Assembly: GCF_002814095.1 (NCBI RefSeq)
Contig: NZ_CP021913.1
Span: forward strand, 4,098,501 to 4,162,500
Reading direction: 5' to 3'
Length of the DNA: 64,000 nt
Origin: Sagittula sp. P11
GTDB lineage: Bacteria > Pseudomonadota > Alphaproteobacteria > Rhodobacterales > Rhodobacteraceae
Positions within the stretch are counted from its first letter, which is position 1, and each line of letters begins with the position of its first letter. Positions 18,852-28,224 of this stretch are shown piece by piece. The notes below the pieces were generated by a model. The model made no database searches. It was given only the letters and a program-made list of their open reading frames with translations, and was not told where the DNA came from. A program made the position numbers and the translations under genes.

Positions 18852-19097
18852 CATCATCTCCCTGTGACATGTTCTGGTTATTTTGCGGGGTCGGCTTCCT
18901 GGACGCCGTCGTCCTGTCCCGAGCCATCCGGTGCCCCCCCTTTGTTTGTGCCCCATAGCGCACCATTGCCTTTCAGGCGTCAACGCTTGTCATCGGCGTT
19001 CTGGTGTCGAAAAGCGACATGGCTCATATTCAAAAGCGACACGGACAGCCATGCAAGCCCCGCGTCCGGGCCAGGGATGGAAAAAGTGCCCGCGTTA

Positions 19098-19955
19098 TCA
19101 ATGACGCGCGGCAAGCATCTTCCGCGCGTCGGTGCGGAGTTGCGACGGCGACTTGCCCGTGTGCGTCTGGATGAACCGCGTGAAATAGGCGGCCGAAGAA
19201 AACCCCAGCGACTTCGCGACATCCTGCACCGGCGGGCGCGGGCTTTCGAGCGCGATCCGGGCAGCGTGCAGCTTGCGTTCGGTCAGCAGGTCAGCCGCCG
19301 TCTTGCCGCAGCACTGGCGGCAGATGCGGCTGAGGTGGGTGGGCGTCACGTCCAGCGCATCGGCATAGGCTGCCATCGGCTGCGCAGTACGGAAATCGCG
19401 GGTCAGGGCCTGCGCGTACCTGCGGGCCAGCCGCTGTGCCGCAGTGTCCTTGGGGGTCTCGGCGGCGCCCTTCTCGATCTGGCGGTGCAGCCAGATGCCG
19501 AGCAGATGCACCCGCGCTTCGAGACTGTCCTGCATCAGCGCCCGTTTCTGGGTCAGCTCGCGGTGCATGGCGTCGATCTCGCCGGTCAGCTCGGCCTGGG
19601 CAAAGCTGTCGCGGATACGCAGCAGCATCGGAGTCTCCGGCTCTTTCGGGGCAAGCCCGGTGGGCGCATGTACGAACAGCGCCTGCGTGCCCGGCTGCAG
19701 GTCGATGGCGAACAGCGTACCCGCCGGCAGCCACAGCGCCTGGTGCATCGACACGCCGCGCAGGACACCCGCCACCATCGCCCGGCCCTGGCCCTTGGTG
19801 ATCCACAACAGCGTGCTGTCCTCGCGATCGTGGGCCAGCTGGTAGCGCCACGGCGCGCCCTGAAGCTCCAGCATGAAGGACCCGCACCGCACCGGGCCGC
19901 GCGTCCGCTCGGGGGCGGGCGGCATCGGGTTCTTCAGGAAACCGGGGCGGTTCAT
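19098..19955 (-). CDS. AraC family transcriptional regulator
   Basis: A 285-residue regulator. The C-terminal part has two helix-turn-helix motifs ([20 protein letters not shown] near 195-214, and [19 protein letters not shown] near 245-263, ending [14 protein letters not shown]). The N-terminal part looks like a cupin sensor domain ([27 protein letters not shown]). The ligand is unknown. Its ATG overlaps the miaA stop by 4 bases (ATGA), so it is translationally coupled to a tRNA-modification enzyme, an odd partnership. It ends 246 bases from the SBP gene start and might regulate the ABC importer, but nothing proves this. Confidence 0.88.
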   Translation of the reverse strand: MNRPGFLKNPMPPAPERTRGPVRCGSFMLELQGAPWRYQLAHDREDSTLLWITKGQGRAMVAGVLRGVSMHQALWLPAGTLFAIDLQPGTQALFVHAPTGLAPKEPETPMLLRIRDSFAQAELTGEIDAMHRELTQKRALMQDSLEARVHLLGIWLHRQIEKGAAETPKDTAAQRLARRYAQALTRDFRTAQPMAAYADALDVTPTHLSRICRQCCGKTAADLLTERKLHAARIALESPRPPVQDVAKSLGFSSAAYFTRFIQTHTGKSPSQLRTDARKMLAARH

Positions 19956-20857
19956 GCGTTCAGGTCCTCCGGGGTGACACGCGGCCAGTCGGACATACGC
20001 GATTTGAACCACGTGCGCTGCCGCTTGGCAAACTGCCGTGTGAGGATCGTCGCCCGCTCGATTGCATCGTCGAGTGTCATCTGCCCCCGAAGGTGGGCGA
20101 TCAGCTCGGCCGCACCGATGGCCTTGGCAGAGGGCAGGGCAGGCGACCAAGTGTCGAGGTTCTCGCGCGCTTCCTCCAGCGCGCCGTCCCGGACCATCTG
20201 CCGGAAACGGCGCTCGATCCGCGGGGTCAGCCAGTCCTTCGGCGCGTCGAAGAGGAAGGGCTGCGCCCGCGTGACCGGCAGGAGAGGCGCCGGGGTCTCT
20301 GCCTGCCACGCGGTGATTCCCTTTCCGGTGGCGCGCAGCACCTCCCACGCCCGCTGGACGCGCATGGGGTTCCTGAGGTCGATGACAGCGGCGGTGGGCG
20401 CGTCCAACTGATCGACAAGCGCCGAGAGACCACGTGTCATTCGCATGTCGTCGCCCTCTGCCCGGACAGCGGCGGGCACGTCGGGGATCCGGGCCAGGCC
20501 CTCGATCAGCGCGGTGAAATAGAGCCCCGTGCCGCCGGTGATGATCGGCCTCTCGCCCTTCAGCAACGGCGCAAGATCGCGCAACCAGTCGCCCACGGAA
20601 TAGGCCCGCGTGCCGGGAACGTGACCATAAAGCAGGTGCGGCGCGCGGGCTTCCTCCTCGGCGGAGGGGCGTGCGGTCAGCACGCGCCAGTCCGCAAAGA
20701 CCTGTATGGCGTCGGCATTGACGATGACACCGCCCTGCCTTGCGGCGATCTTGAGCGCCAGCGCCGACTTGCCGGATGCCGTCGGCCCCGCGATCAGCAC
20801 CGGTAGGTCCGGATCGAGGGCATCGAGGCGCTCGGCCAGTTTATTGGTCATGGGCAT
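19952..20857 (-). CDS. miaA: tRNA dimethylallyltransferase
   Basis: MiaA transfers a dimethylallyl group to A37 of tRNAs that read codons beginning with U, improving decoding. The P-loop [11 protein letters not shown] is at about residues 24-34. [19 protein letters not shown] lies where other members have DSxQVY, and [14 protein letters not shown] is the next signature block. The 301-residue length is normal. The start is ATG 20857 (MPMTNKL); the ATG two codons later is equally possible. It is divergent from pyrH, with about 110 bases between them. The 3' end is coupled to the AraC gene. Confidence 0.95.
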   Translation of the reverse strand: MPMTNKLAERLDALDPDLPVLIAGPTASGKSALALKIAARQGGVIVNADAIQVFADWRVLTARPSAEEEARAPHLLYGHVPGTRAYSVGDWLRDLAPLLKGERPIITGGTGLYFTALIEGLARIPDVPAAVRAEGDDMRMTRGLSALVDQLDAPTAAVIDLRNPMRVQRAWEVLRATGKGITAWQAETPAPLLPVTRAQPFLFDAPKDWLTPRIERRFRQMVRDGALEEARENLDTWSPALPSAKAIGAAELIAHLRGQMTLDDAIERATILTRQFAKRQRTWFKSRMSDWPRVTPEDLNA

Positions 20858-20966
20858 CGGCTTCGGGGTCCTCGTCGCGCCTGTTCCTGCGCTGCGGCAT
20901 TGCAGTGGGCGGGCTTTTCCGCCAGAAGGTGCCCGACATTACCCCCCGGCAAATACGGAGCGCAAC

Positions 20967-21704
20967 ATGAGCGAGAGCGAGAGCGACAAGCCCGCCACAA
21001 CCTACAAACGCGTCATGCTTAAGATCTCGGGGGAGGCGCTGATGGGCGATCAGGGCTACGGCCTCCATCCGCCCACCGTCGAGCGCGTCGCGCGCGAGAT
21101 CAAGGCCGTGCACGACATGGGTGTCGAGATCTGCATGGTGATCGGCGGCGGCAACATCTTCCGCGGTCTCGCCGGTTCGGCGCAGGGGATGGAGCGGACC
21201 ACGGCGGATTATATGGGCATGCTGGCGACGGTGATGAACGCGCTGGCCATGCAGTCGGCTCTGGAAGGACTGGGCGCCTACTGCCGCGTGATCTCGGCCA
21301 TCCGGATGGACGAGGTCGCCGAACCCTACATCCGCCGCCGCGCGGTGCGGCACCTCGAGAAGAAACGGATCTGCATCTTTGCCGCCGGCACGGGGAACCC
21401 GTATTTCACCACCGACACCGCCGCGGCCCTGCGCGCGTCCGAGATGGCCTGCGAGGCGATCCTGATGGGCAAGAACGTCGACGGCATCTACGACTGCGAT
21501 CCGAAGAACAACCCGGATGCGAAGCGCTACGACGAGGTCACCTACGACGACGTGCTGCGCAACAACCTCAAGGTCATGGATGCCTCGGCCATCGCGCTGA
21601 CCCGCGACAACAAGATGCCGCTCCTGGTGTTTTCCCTCAACGAGCCGGGCGGCTTCCGGGGAATCATGGCGGGCGAAGGCACCTACACGCGCGTCATTCC
21701 CTGA
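20967..21704 (+). CDS. pyrH: Uridylate kinase
   Basis: UMP kinase of the amino-acid-kinase family: UMP + ATP to UDP + ADP, in pyrimidine nucleotide synthesis. The 245 residues include [14 protein letters not shown] (about 14-27), [28 protein letters not shown] and [16 protein letters not shown], the family blocks in order. ATG 20967 has GGAG six bases upstream. Its last 22 bases overlap the antisense 3' end of a regulator gene. The usual pyrH-frr neighbourhood is broken here by that gene. Confidence 0.96.
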   Translation: MSESESDKPATTYKRVMLKISGEALMGDQGYGLHPPTVERVAREIKAVHDMGVEICMVIGGGNIFRGLAGSAQGMERTTADYMGMLATVMNALAMQSALEGLGAYCRVISAIRMDEVAEPYIRRRAVRHLEKKRICIFAAGTGNPYFTTDTAAALRASEMACEAILMGKNVDGIYDCDPKNNPDAKRYDEVTYDDVLRNNLKVMDASAIALTRDNKMPLLVFSLNEPGGFRGIMAGEGTYTRVIP

Positions 21705-22705
21705 TCCCGGAGGTCAGACTGCGCCTGCCCCGAGGGGCGGGCGACCTCGGTCGCCGCGTCCCAGCCGGTGGGCGTGGCGGCCTTTCCCAGCTGCGCCCTT
21801 TGCGCCCGGGGTGGTTTGCCGAAGTGGTTTCTGTAGCTGCGCGTGAAGGCCGAAGGAGAGGTGAAACCGGTTGCCGCCGCAATCTCGGCCACCGTTAGCG
21901 TGGTCTCTTCGACCAGTTGCGCGGCGCGCCGCAGGCGCAGGTCCAGGTAGAACTCTGCCGGGGTCCCGCCCAGGGCCTTGCGGCAGCGCAGGCGCAGGCG
22001 TTTCAGGCTCATGTCCAGTTCGGCGGCGATGCGCGGCAGAGGTAATGGCGCATCCAAGTGTGCCGCCATCAGGGCCGTCATGCGGGTCATCAACGGATCG
22101 CCCCGGCCCACGCGCGCCGCCAGCGTCTGTGCCCGGCTGGTTTCAGCGATTTGGCCGTGGCCCAACGCCGCTCCGGTGCGGGCCGCCAGCGCCGGTCCGT
22201 GGCTGCGGGCGATCCAGTCGAGCATCGCCTCCGCTGTCGCCAGACCGCCCGAAGACGTCAGCCGTTGCCGGTCGATCGCATGTGTCCGTTCCGACAGGGC
22301 AATGTGAGGATAGGTCCGGTCGGGATCGGGCGGCAGCACGGCCTCCCGCCCGTCGAGCAGCCCCAGCCGCGCGAGTATCAGCGCGCCCTGGTCCAGACCG
22401 GCCAGTGTCGCGCCCGCCGCGTCTGCCCTTGCAAGGAAGCCGCGCAGGCCCATGGGCAGGTGATCGAGCGGGTGGGGCCCGGCACAAAGCACCACGAGGT
22501 CGAAACCCTGCGCCCCCTCCCAATCCTGTGCCTCTGCCGCGATGCGCATTCCGTCCGATGCGGCGACGTCCGCGCCGGTCACGGTACGGATGCGGCAGGA
22601 AAACAGCGGCTGTCCGGCGATGCGGTTGGCAAGCTCCAGCACCTCGCGGATCAGGACGAACCCCAGAATGGGAAACTGCGGGAAGAGGATCAGGCAGACA
22701 TGCAT
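21683..22705 (-). CDS. GlxA family transcriptional regulator (DJ-1/PfpI-like domain + AraC HTH)
   Basis: A 340-residue regulator with two parts. Residues 1-190 form a DJ-1/PfpI-like (class I amidotransferase fold) sensor, seen in [24 protein letters not shown], read as two blocks, and in [19 protein letters not shown], where GlxA relatives have similar segments. Residues about 215-310 form an AraC-type double HTH ([20 protein letters not shown], then [20 protein letters not shown]). Relatives often respond to choline- or carnitine-derived compounds, but the ligand here is unknown. MHVCLIL at 22705 is the natural start. It sits antisense between pyrH and frr and overlaps the pyrH 3' end by 22 bases. 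Confidence 0.9.
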   Translation of the reverse strand: MHVCLILFPQFPILGFVLIREVLELANRIAGQPLFSCRIRTVTGADVAASDGMRIAAEAQDWEGAQGFDLVVLCAGPHPLDHLPMGLRGFLARADAAGATLAGLDQGALILARLGLLDGREAVLPPDPDRTYPHIALSERTHAIDRQRLTSSGGLATAEAMLDWIARSHGPALAARTGAALGHGQIAETSRAQTLAARVGRGDPLMTRMTALMAAHLDAPLPLPRIAAELDMSLKRLRLRCRKALGGTPAEFYLDLRLRRAAQLVEETTLTVAEIAAATGFTSPSAFTRSYRNHFGKPPRAQRAQLGKAATPTGWDAATEVARPSGQAQSDLRDQGMTRV

Positions 22706-22944
22706 GGCGGTTCCGGCAGCGGTTCCTAAGGGGCACAAGGCAGGGCGTTTCCTGCACGGTTTCGGTCGGTGCGGGGCGGACGTCGCCGCAAATCCATGTC
22801 TTGCACGCGGGGCGTTAAGGAAGGATGAGGACGCCCGGAGACAGGTCGCGGCCATGCGGACCCGGCAAGAGACATTGATCTGCGCGCGGTGACGTAATAA
22901 GCCTGCGCACCGACAAAGGCTCAGCGAAGCGAGGCAAGACGCTC

Positions 22945-23505
22945 ATGTCCGACGAATTCGAACTCGACACCGATGATCTCACCCGGCGCATGGAAGGGGC
23001 CATGGGCTCGCTGAGGACGGAATTCGCCTCGCTCCGCACCGGGCGCGCCTCCGGTTCGATGCTTGAGCCGATCATGGTCGACGCCTACGGCGCGATGACC
23101 CCGATCAACCAGGTCGGCACCGTGAACGTGCCGGAGCCGCGCATGGTCACGATCAACGTCTGGGACAAGTCGCTGGTCGGCAAGGTCGAGAAGGCGATCC
23201 GCGAGTCGGGGCTGGGCATCAACCCGCAGCTCAACGGCACGATCATCATGCTGCCGATCCCGGAACTGAACGAGGAGCGCCGCCGCGAACTGAGCAAGGT
23301 CGCTGGTCAGTATGCCGAGCACGCCCGCGTCGCGATCCGCAACGTTCGCCGCGACGGCATGGACCAGATCAAGAAGCACAAGGACGACATGTCCGAGGAC
23401 GACGCAAAGCTCTGGGAAAGCGAAGTGCAGGAGCTGACCGACAGCTACATCAAGAAGGTCGACGCCGCGCTTGAGAACAAGCAGGAAGAGATCATGCAGG
23501 TCTGA
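22945..23505 (+). CDS. frr: Ribosome recycling factor
   Basis: RRF splits post-termination ribosomes with EF-G. At 186 residues it is the usual size. Landmarks are [24 protein letters not shown] near 13-36 (read as two blocks), the hinge region and [20 protein letters not shown], plus the basic helix [21 protein letters not shown] 22945 follows an A/G-rich site. Normally next to pyrH, it is separated from it here by a regulator gene on the other strand, so it must have its own promoter in the 239 bases after that regulator's start. A strong terminator follows. Confidence 0.97.
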   Translation: MSDEFELDTDDLTRRMEGAMGSLRTEFASLRTGRASGSMLEPIMVDAYGAMTPINQVGTVNVPEPRMVTINVWDKSLVGKVEKAIRESGLGINPQLNGTIIMLPIPELNEERRRELSKVAGQYAEHARVAIRNVRRDGMDQIKKHKDDMSEDDAKLWESEVQELTDSYIKKVDAALENKQEEIMQV

Positions 23506-23530
23506 TCCCTGCGTGACTGATTGGGACGAC

Positions 23531-23555
23531 AGGGGCGGGCGACCGCCCCTTTTTT
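23531..23555 (+). terminator. Intrinsic terminator of frr
   Basis: AGGGGCGG (23531-23538), loop GCGA, CCGCCCCT (23543-23550), then TTTTT. Perfect 8-pair stem 26 bases after the frr stop, so uppS needs its own promoter. Confidence 0.92.
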
Positions 23556-23751
23556 CATGTCGCGCTTGCCCAAACCGTGTGCGCTGAGGGCGCCGGTCGC
23601 ATGGCCGAAGTTGCGTTGAACGGGCCGGGCGGTACTGCCGTGCAACGTGCGCAGCACCTGCTGAAACCCTGCACGACTATCTCTTTGGCAAGGGCCGGGG
23701 GATCGGCTATGAAACCCGCAGACGTGGCCGATGCCTAAGAAGGAGCCTTGA

Positions 23752-24477
23752 ATGAGCCGTGACGAAAGCCAGTCCCATGGTCCGCGACACGTGGCGATCA
23801 TCATGGACGGCAACGGCCGCTGGGCGACCATGCGTGGCAGACCGCGCCTGTTCGGCCACCACGCCGGCGCCCGCCGCGTCCGCGAGATCGTCGAGGCCTG
23901 TCCGGCGGCCGGCGTCGACTACCTGACGATCTTCGCCTTCTCGACGGAGAACTGGCGCCGCACGCAGGTCGAGGTGGCCGGGCTCATGAGCCTCTTCCGG
24001 CGTTACATCATGAAAGAGATGCAGGCCTTCGTGAAGGAGAACGTCCGCGTCCGCTTTATCGGCGACCGCCCCCGGCTGGACGCGAAACTGCGCGGCCTGA
24101 TGGACGAGGCGGAGGCGATCACCGGCCATTGCACCGGCACCAACCTGACGATTGCGCTGAACTACGGCGGCCGGGACGAGGTTGCGCGCGCCGTCAAGCG
24201 GCTGGCGGAGGACGTCGCCGCGGGCAGACTGCGGTCCGAAGACGTGACGGAAGAGACCCTGCCGCGCTACCTCGACACCCGCGTCCTTCCGGATCCGGAC
24301 CTCGTGATCCGCACCAGCGGCGAGGCGCGGATCTCCAACTTCCTGCTCTGGCAGTCGGCCTATGCCGAGTACGAATTCGTCGACACCCTGTGGCCCGATT
24401 TCACGCCCGAGGAATTTGCCCGTCTGTGTGGTGCCTACGGTCGGCGCGACCGCCGGTACGGGGCCGTGAAGGCATGA
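23752..24477 (+). CDS. uppS: Undecaprenyl diphosphate synthase (cis-prenyltransferase)
   Basis: UppS condenses isopentenyl units onto farnesyl diphosphate to make undecaprenyl diphosphate, the lipid carrier for peptidoglycan and surface glycans. The 241 residues include HVAIIMDGNGRWA (13-25, with the catalytic Asp), GHHAGARRVREIVEAC, LTIFAFSTENWRR, and the C-terminal LVIRTSGEARISNFLLWQ and EYEFVDTLWPDF. The gene has a perfect AAGGAG site upstream. Its stop overlaps the cdsA start (ATGA), beginning a long run of closely packed envelope genes. Confidence 0.96.
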   Translation: MSRDESQSHGPRHVAIIMDGNGRWATMRGRPRLFGHHAGARRVREIVEACPAAGVDYLTIFAFSTENWRRTQVEVAGLMSLFRRYIMKEMQAFVKENVRVRFIGDRPRLDAKLRGLMDEAEAITGHCTGTNLTIALNYGGRDEVARAVKRLAEDVAAGRLRSEDVTEETLPRYLDTRVLPDPDLVIRTSGEARISNFLLWQSAYAEYEFVDTLWPDFTPEEFARLCGAYGRRDRRYGAVKA

Positions 24478-25262
24478 GTGCACACCGCTGGGACGACCTG
24501 AAAGTGCGGCTGGCCTCTGCCGTCGTGATGATCGCCGTGGGCGTGATCGCCGTCTGGGCCGGGGGCTGGGTGTTCCACGTCCTGATCGCGGTGGCCTCGG
24601 GGGTGATGGTCTGGGAACTTGTCTGCCTGCTCGATACCGGGCGGACGAAATCGCAGTACATCCTCGGCGCCGCGACCTTCCTGGTGGCTCTGGCCGCCAA
24701 CGTGATTCCACCGTCCTTTGCCCTGCCGCTGCTGATGGCGCCGGCGATGCTGGGCTTCACCCGGATGGAGCAGGGGGGCACCCGGTACGCCGTCTTTGCG
24801 ACGCTGATCCTGTTCGCGGGCTACGGGATGATGGACCTGAGGGACGAGCTGGGCCTTGTCTGGATGCTGTGGCTGATCACCGTGGTCGTGGTCACGGACG
24901 TCTTCGGCTACTTCGCGGGGCGCGCCATCGGCGGGCCGAAGTTCTGGCCGAAGGTGTCACCGAAGAAGACCTGGTCCGGAACCGTCGCGGGCTGGATCGC
25001 CGCCGCAGCGGTGGGCGCCTATTTTGCGTGGTTCGCCGGGGCGGGCATCGGGCTGATGGGGATTTCCATCGCGCTCAGCATGGCCAGCCAGATCGGCGAC
25101 ATTGCGGAAAGCGCGCTGAAGCGGAAGGCGGGGGTGAAGGATTCCTCCTCGCTGATCCCGGGACATGGCGGGCTTCTGGACCGGTTCGACGGGATGCTGG
25201 GGGCTGCGGTCTTCCTTGTGTTCGCCGACCAGTTGGTGGCATTCCCGCCCGGCATCGGCTGA
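24474..25262 (+). CDS. cdsA: Phosphatidate cytidylyltransferase
   Basis: CdsA makes CDP-diacylglycerol from phosphatidic acid and CTP at the inner membrane, the branch point of phospholipid synthesis. The 262-residue protein has multiple membrane helices and the CDS signature KDSSSLIPGHGGLLDRFD near residues 220-237. VVTDVFGYFAGRAIGG is another conserved block. It is slightly short, as in many alphaproteobacteria. It starts within the uppS stop codon and ends 22 bases before dxr. Confidence 0.94.
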   Translation: MSAHRWDDLKVRLASAVVMIAVGVIAVWAGGWVFHVLIAVASGVMVWELVCLLDTGRTKSQYILGAATFLVALAANVIPPSFALPLLMAPAMLGFTRMEQGGTRYAVFATLILFAGYGMMDLRDELGLVWMLWLITVVVVTDVFGYFAGRAIGGPKFWPKVSPKKTWSGTVAGWIAAAAVGAYFAWFAGAGIGLMGISIALSMASQIGDIAESALKRKAGVKDSSSLIPGHGGLLDRFDGMLGAAVFLVFADQLVAFPPGIG

Positions 25263-25284
25263 CCGGGCAGGCGGAGGAGGTTTC

Positions 25285-26454
25285 ATGCGGCGTGTATCCG
25301 TGTTCGGGGCCACGGGGTCCATCGGACAGAATACGCTCGACCTGATCGGTCGTGATCCGTCTTCCTATCGGGTGGTCGCGCTGACCGGCGGCCGCAACGT
25401 CGCGCAACTGGCCGCCGACGCCATGCGACTGCGGGCGGAGGTCGCGGTGGTGGCAGACGAGGCGCTGCTTCCGGACCTGCGCGCGGCTTTGGCAGGCTCC
25501 GGGGTCGAGGCCGGGGCAGGGCGCCACGCTCTGCTGGAGGCCGCCGACAGGCCCGCCGACTGGGTGATGTCCGCCATCGTGGGGGCCGCCGGGCTGGAAC
25601 CGGGCTTGCGCGCGCTGAGGCAGGGGGCCACGCTGGCACTGGCCAACAAGGAAAGCATGGTCTGCGCCGGACGCCTGATGCTGCGCGAGGCCGCGGCACA
25701 CGGCGGACGCCTGCTGCCGGTGGATTCAGAGCATTCAGCGGTCTTCCAAGCCCTCATCGGAGAGGACATGGCCGCGGTCGAGCGTGTCATCATCACGGCC
25801 TCGGGCGGCGCCTTCCGCGACTGGCCGCTGGACCGGCTGGACGAGGCCACGCCCGAGCAGGCCGCGACCCATCCCAACTGGGCGATGGGGCAGCGGATCA
25901 CCATCGACAGCGCGTCGATGTTCAACAAGGCGCTGGAACTGATCGAGACGCGGGAGTTCTTTGGCCTCGACCCGGCGATGATCGAGACCGTCGTGCATCC
26001 CGAGAGCATGATCCACGCGCTGGTGGGCTTCAACGACGGTGCGCTTATGGCCCACGTCGGTCCCCCCGACATGCGTCATGCCATCGGTTTTGCCCTGCAC
26101 TGGCCCGAACGACGGTCGCTTCCGGTCGAACGTCTCGATCTTGTGAAGCTCGGTCAGATGACCTTCCGTACCGCCTGTGAGACCCGATGGCCCGCGCTGC
26201 GGCTGGCGCGCGAGGTCATGGACGCAGGCGGCCTTTCGGGCGCTGTTTTCAACGCCGCAAAGGAAGTTGCGCTCGACGCCTTCATTGACGGACGCATAAG
26301 GTTCACGCGCATGGCGGGCGTGGTCGAGGACGTGCTCACCCGTGTTTCGTCGCAGCCGGGCCTTATTGATGACGACTTTGACCTTGATATGGTGGTCGAA
26401 GCCGACCATCTCGCACGGGTAGCGGCGGGTGATATCATTGACAGCAGTACCTAG
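25285..26454 (+). CDS. dxr: 1-deoxy-D-xylulose 5-phosphate reductoisomerase
   Basis: Dxr (IspC) converts DXP to methylerythritol phosphate with NADPH, the second step of the non-mevalonate isoprenoid pathway. The Rossmann motif GATGSIGQNTLDL is at residues 8-20. LANKESMV, VDSEHSAVFQ (metal and substrate ligands) and the flexible-loop region HPNWAMGQRITIDSASMFNK are all present, so the enzyme should be active. At 389 residues it has the family's length. AGGAGG lies just upstream of ATG 25285. It links uppS upstream and rseP downstream, as in most proteobacteria. Confidence 0.96.
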   Translation: MRRVSVFGATGSIGQNTLDLIGRDPSSYRVVALTGGRNVAQLAADAMRLRAEVAVVADEALLPDLRAALAGSGVEAGAGRHALLEAADRPADWVMSAIVGAAGLEPGLRALRQGATLALANKESMVCAGRLMLREAAAHGGRLLPVDSEHSAVFQALIGEDMAAVERVIITASGGAFRDWPLDRLDEATPEQAATHPNWAMGQRITIDSASMFNKALELIETREFFGLDPAMIETVVHPESMIHALVGFNDGALMAHVGPPDMRHAIGFALHWPERRSLPVERLDLVKLGQMTFRTACETRWPALRLAREVMDAGGLSGAVFNAAKEVALDAFIDGRIRFTRMAGVVEDVLTRVSSQPGLIDDDFDLDMVVEADHLARVAAGDIIDSST

Positions 26455-26466
26455 AAGGGGCGCGTT

Positions 26467-27813
26467 TTGGACCTGACGACACTGACCTCGACATTCGGCG
26501 GCTTTCTCTGGACGGCCCTGTTCTTCATCGTGGCCCTGTCGGTCATCATCGCGATCCACGAGTACGGCCATTACATCGTCGGCAAGAAATCCGGGATCTT
26601 CCCTGAGGTGTTCAGTCTCGGCTTCGGCCCGGTGCTGTGGTCCAGGACGGACCGCGACGGGACGAAGTGGCAGCTGGCCGCGATCCCCTTCGGCGGCTAC
26701 GTGAAGTTCCGCGGCGACGGCAACGCCTCTGGCGCCATCGCCGAAGAGGGCGCCATGGACGGCCTCGACGATGCGGAGAAACGCTCCACCATGATCGGCG
26801 CGCCGCTGTGGGCGCGGGCGGCGACGGTGGCGGCCGGGCCGTTCTTCAACTTCGCCCTGTCGATCCTGATCTTCACCTGCATCTTCCTGTTCCGCGGCGA
26901 GATCACCGAACCGCTGACAGTGGGCGAGCTGCGCCCGCTGCCGGTCCAGCAGGAACTGATGGAAGGCGACGTGCTGGTCGCCATCGAAGGGCAGGCGCCC
27001 CCGGGATCGGACGAGGCGCTGGCCTACGAGGCCTTCATGAAGGCGCTGCCGCATGAACCGACGCTGGACTACACGGTGGTCCGCGACGGCACGGAAATCG
27101 ACGTCTCAGGCCCCTACGTCTACCCGCCGCTCGCCACGCAGATCGCGCCGCGGTCTGCCGCGGGCGACGCCGGGATGGAACCGGGCGACGTCATCATCGC
27201 CGTCGACGGGGAGGATATCTTCGCCTTCGACCAGCTGAAGGAAAAGGTCGAAGGCTCCGAAGGCGCGACGCTGGCCCTCACCGTCTGGCGCGACGGCGAG
27301 ACGCTGGACCTCGACCTGACGCCCAAGCGGGTGGACGAACCGCAGGCGGAGGGCGGCTTCAAGACGTACTACCGCATCGGCATCGTCGGCGGCGTGGCGT
27401 TCGAGCCCGCCACCCAGACGCCGGGCTTCGGCACCGCCGTGGCCGGCAGCGTGACCCAGGTCTGGGAGATCATGCGCGGTTCCGTCTCCGGCCTGTGGCA
27501 CATGGCGACGGGTGCGATCAGCACCTGCAACCTGTCCGGTCCCATCGGCATCGCCGAGACGGCGGGCGACATGGCAAGCCAGGGCACGACGAACTTCATC
27601 TGGCTGATCGCCGTCCTGTCGACCGCCATCGGCCTTCTGAACCTTTTCCCGATCCCGGTGCTGGATGGCGGCCACCTCGTGTTCTACGCCTACGAGGCCG
27701 TCTCCGGTCGTCCGCCGAGCGACAAGGCGCTGAAGGTGCTGATGTCCATCGGCCTGACGCTGGTGCTGGGCCTGATGGTCTTTGGCCTGACGAACGACCT
27801 GTTCTGCCCCTGA
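26467..27813 (+). CDS. rseP: RIP metalloprotease RseP (site-2 protease family)
   Basis: Intramembrane zinc protease that cuts anti-sigma factors and clears signal-peptide remnants. The N-terminal helix carries HEYGH (31-35), the zinc motif, and the C-terminal helix carries NLFPIPVLDGG, the other active-site element. A PDZ domain lies between them (VAIEGQAPPGSD, and AGMEPGDVIIAVDGEDI in the second repeat). The 448-residue length is normal. The start codon is TTG 26467, chosen because it gives the membrane helix at the right distance; no ATG precedes it. A perfect terminator 32 bases after the stop separates it from bamA. Confidence 0.95.
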   Translation: MDLTTLTSTFGGFLWTALFFIVALSVIIAIHEYGHYIVGKKSGIFPEVFSLGFGPVLWSRTDRDGTKWQLAAIPFGGYVKFRGDGNASGAIAEEGAMDGLDDAEKRSTMIGAPLWARAATVAAGPFFNFALSILIFTCIFLFRGEITEPLTVGELRPLPVQQELMEGDVLVAIEGQAPPGSDEALAYEAFMKALPHEPTLDYTVVRDGTEIDVSGPYVYPPLATQIAPRSAAGDAGMEPGDVIIAVDGEDIFAFDQLKEKVEGSEGATLALTVWRDGETLDLDLTPKRVDEPQAEGGFKTYYRIGIVGGVAFEPATQTPGFGTAVAGSVTQVWEIMRGSVSGLWHMATGAISTCNLSGPIGIAETAGDMASQGTTNFIWLIAVLSTAIGLLNLFPIPVLDGGHLVFYAYEAVSGRPPSDKALKVLMSIGLTLVLGLMVFGLTNDLFCP

Positions 27814-27844
27814 TCGCAGGCGCCCGACCCGTAGAATGAAAGCG

Positions 27845-27875
27845 AAAGATCCCCGGCGAGGGGATCTTTCTGTTT
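27845..27875 (+). terminator. Intrinsic terminator after rseP
   Basis: AAAGATCCCC (27845-27854), five-base loop, GGGGATCTTT (27860-27869), then a T-rich tail. A 10-pair stem; downstream genes need a new promoter. Confidence 0.92.
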
Positions 27876-27987
27876 ACGGACCGGCAGAAAATTCTTCGGC
27901 GGCTGCCCAAATCCCGCCCGATTCCTCGGGCATAAGGCGTCGGTGAACACATCCGATCCAACTCTGATCGACCCAAGGACCGAATCC

Positions 27988-28119
27988 ATGCAGCACATCC
28001 ACGACGGCTACCGCAGCATGAGCCTGCTCGTGAGCATCAACTTCGACAGATTGCTGTACATCTTCACGATCGTCGCAGCCCTCTTTTTCGGAGCGTACCT
28101 CGGGACCTTCATGTACTGA
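27988..28119 (+). CDS. Small single-helix membrane protein of unknown function (43 aa)
   Basis: A short reading frame with good features in the gap between rseP and bamA. AAGGA at 27975-27979 is eight bases from ATG 27988. The 43-residue product has a charged N-terminal third and one hydrophobic helix (LLYIFTIVAALFFGAYLGTF) near the C-terminus. It lies after a terminator, so it must be expressed separately from rseP. I cannot name a family. Codon use and the ribosome-binding site argue that it is real; conservation is unchecked. Confidence 0.55.
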   Translation: MQHIHDGYRSMSLLVSINFDRLLYIFTIVAALFFGAYLGTFMY

Positions 28120-28224
28120 AAGGCCGCCATGGCATGCCTGTCGCGGCGTGCCGGCGACACCTTCAGGAAATCCGCGTCATGGTTTTGACAAGCCAGGGCA
28201 ATCCAGCTAGTGACAATCCGTGGG

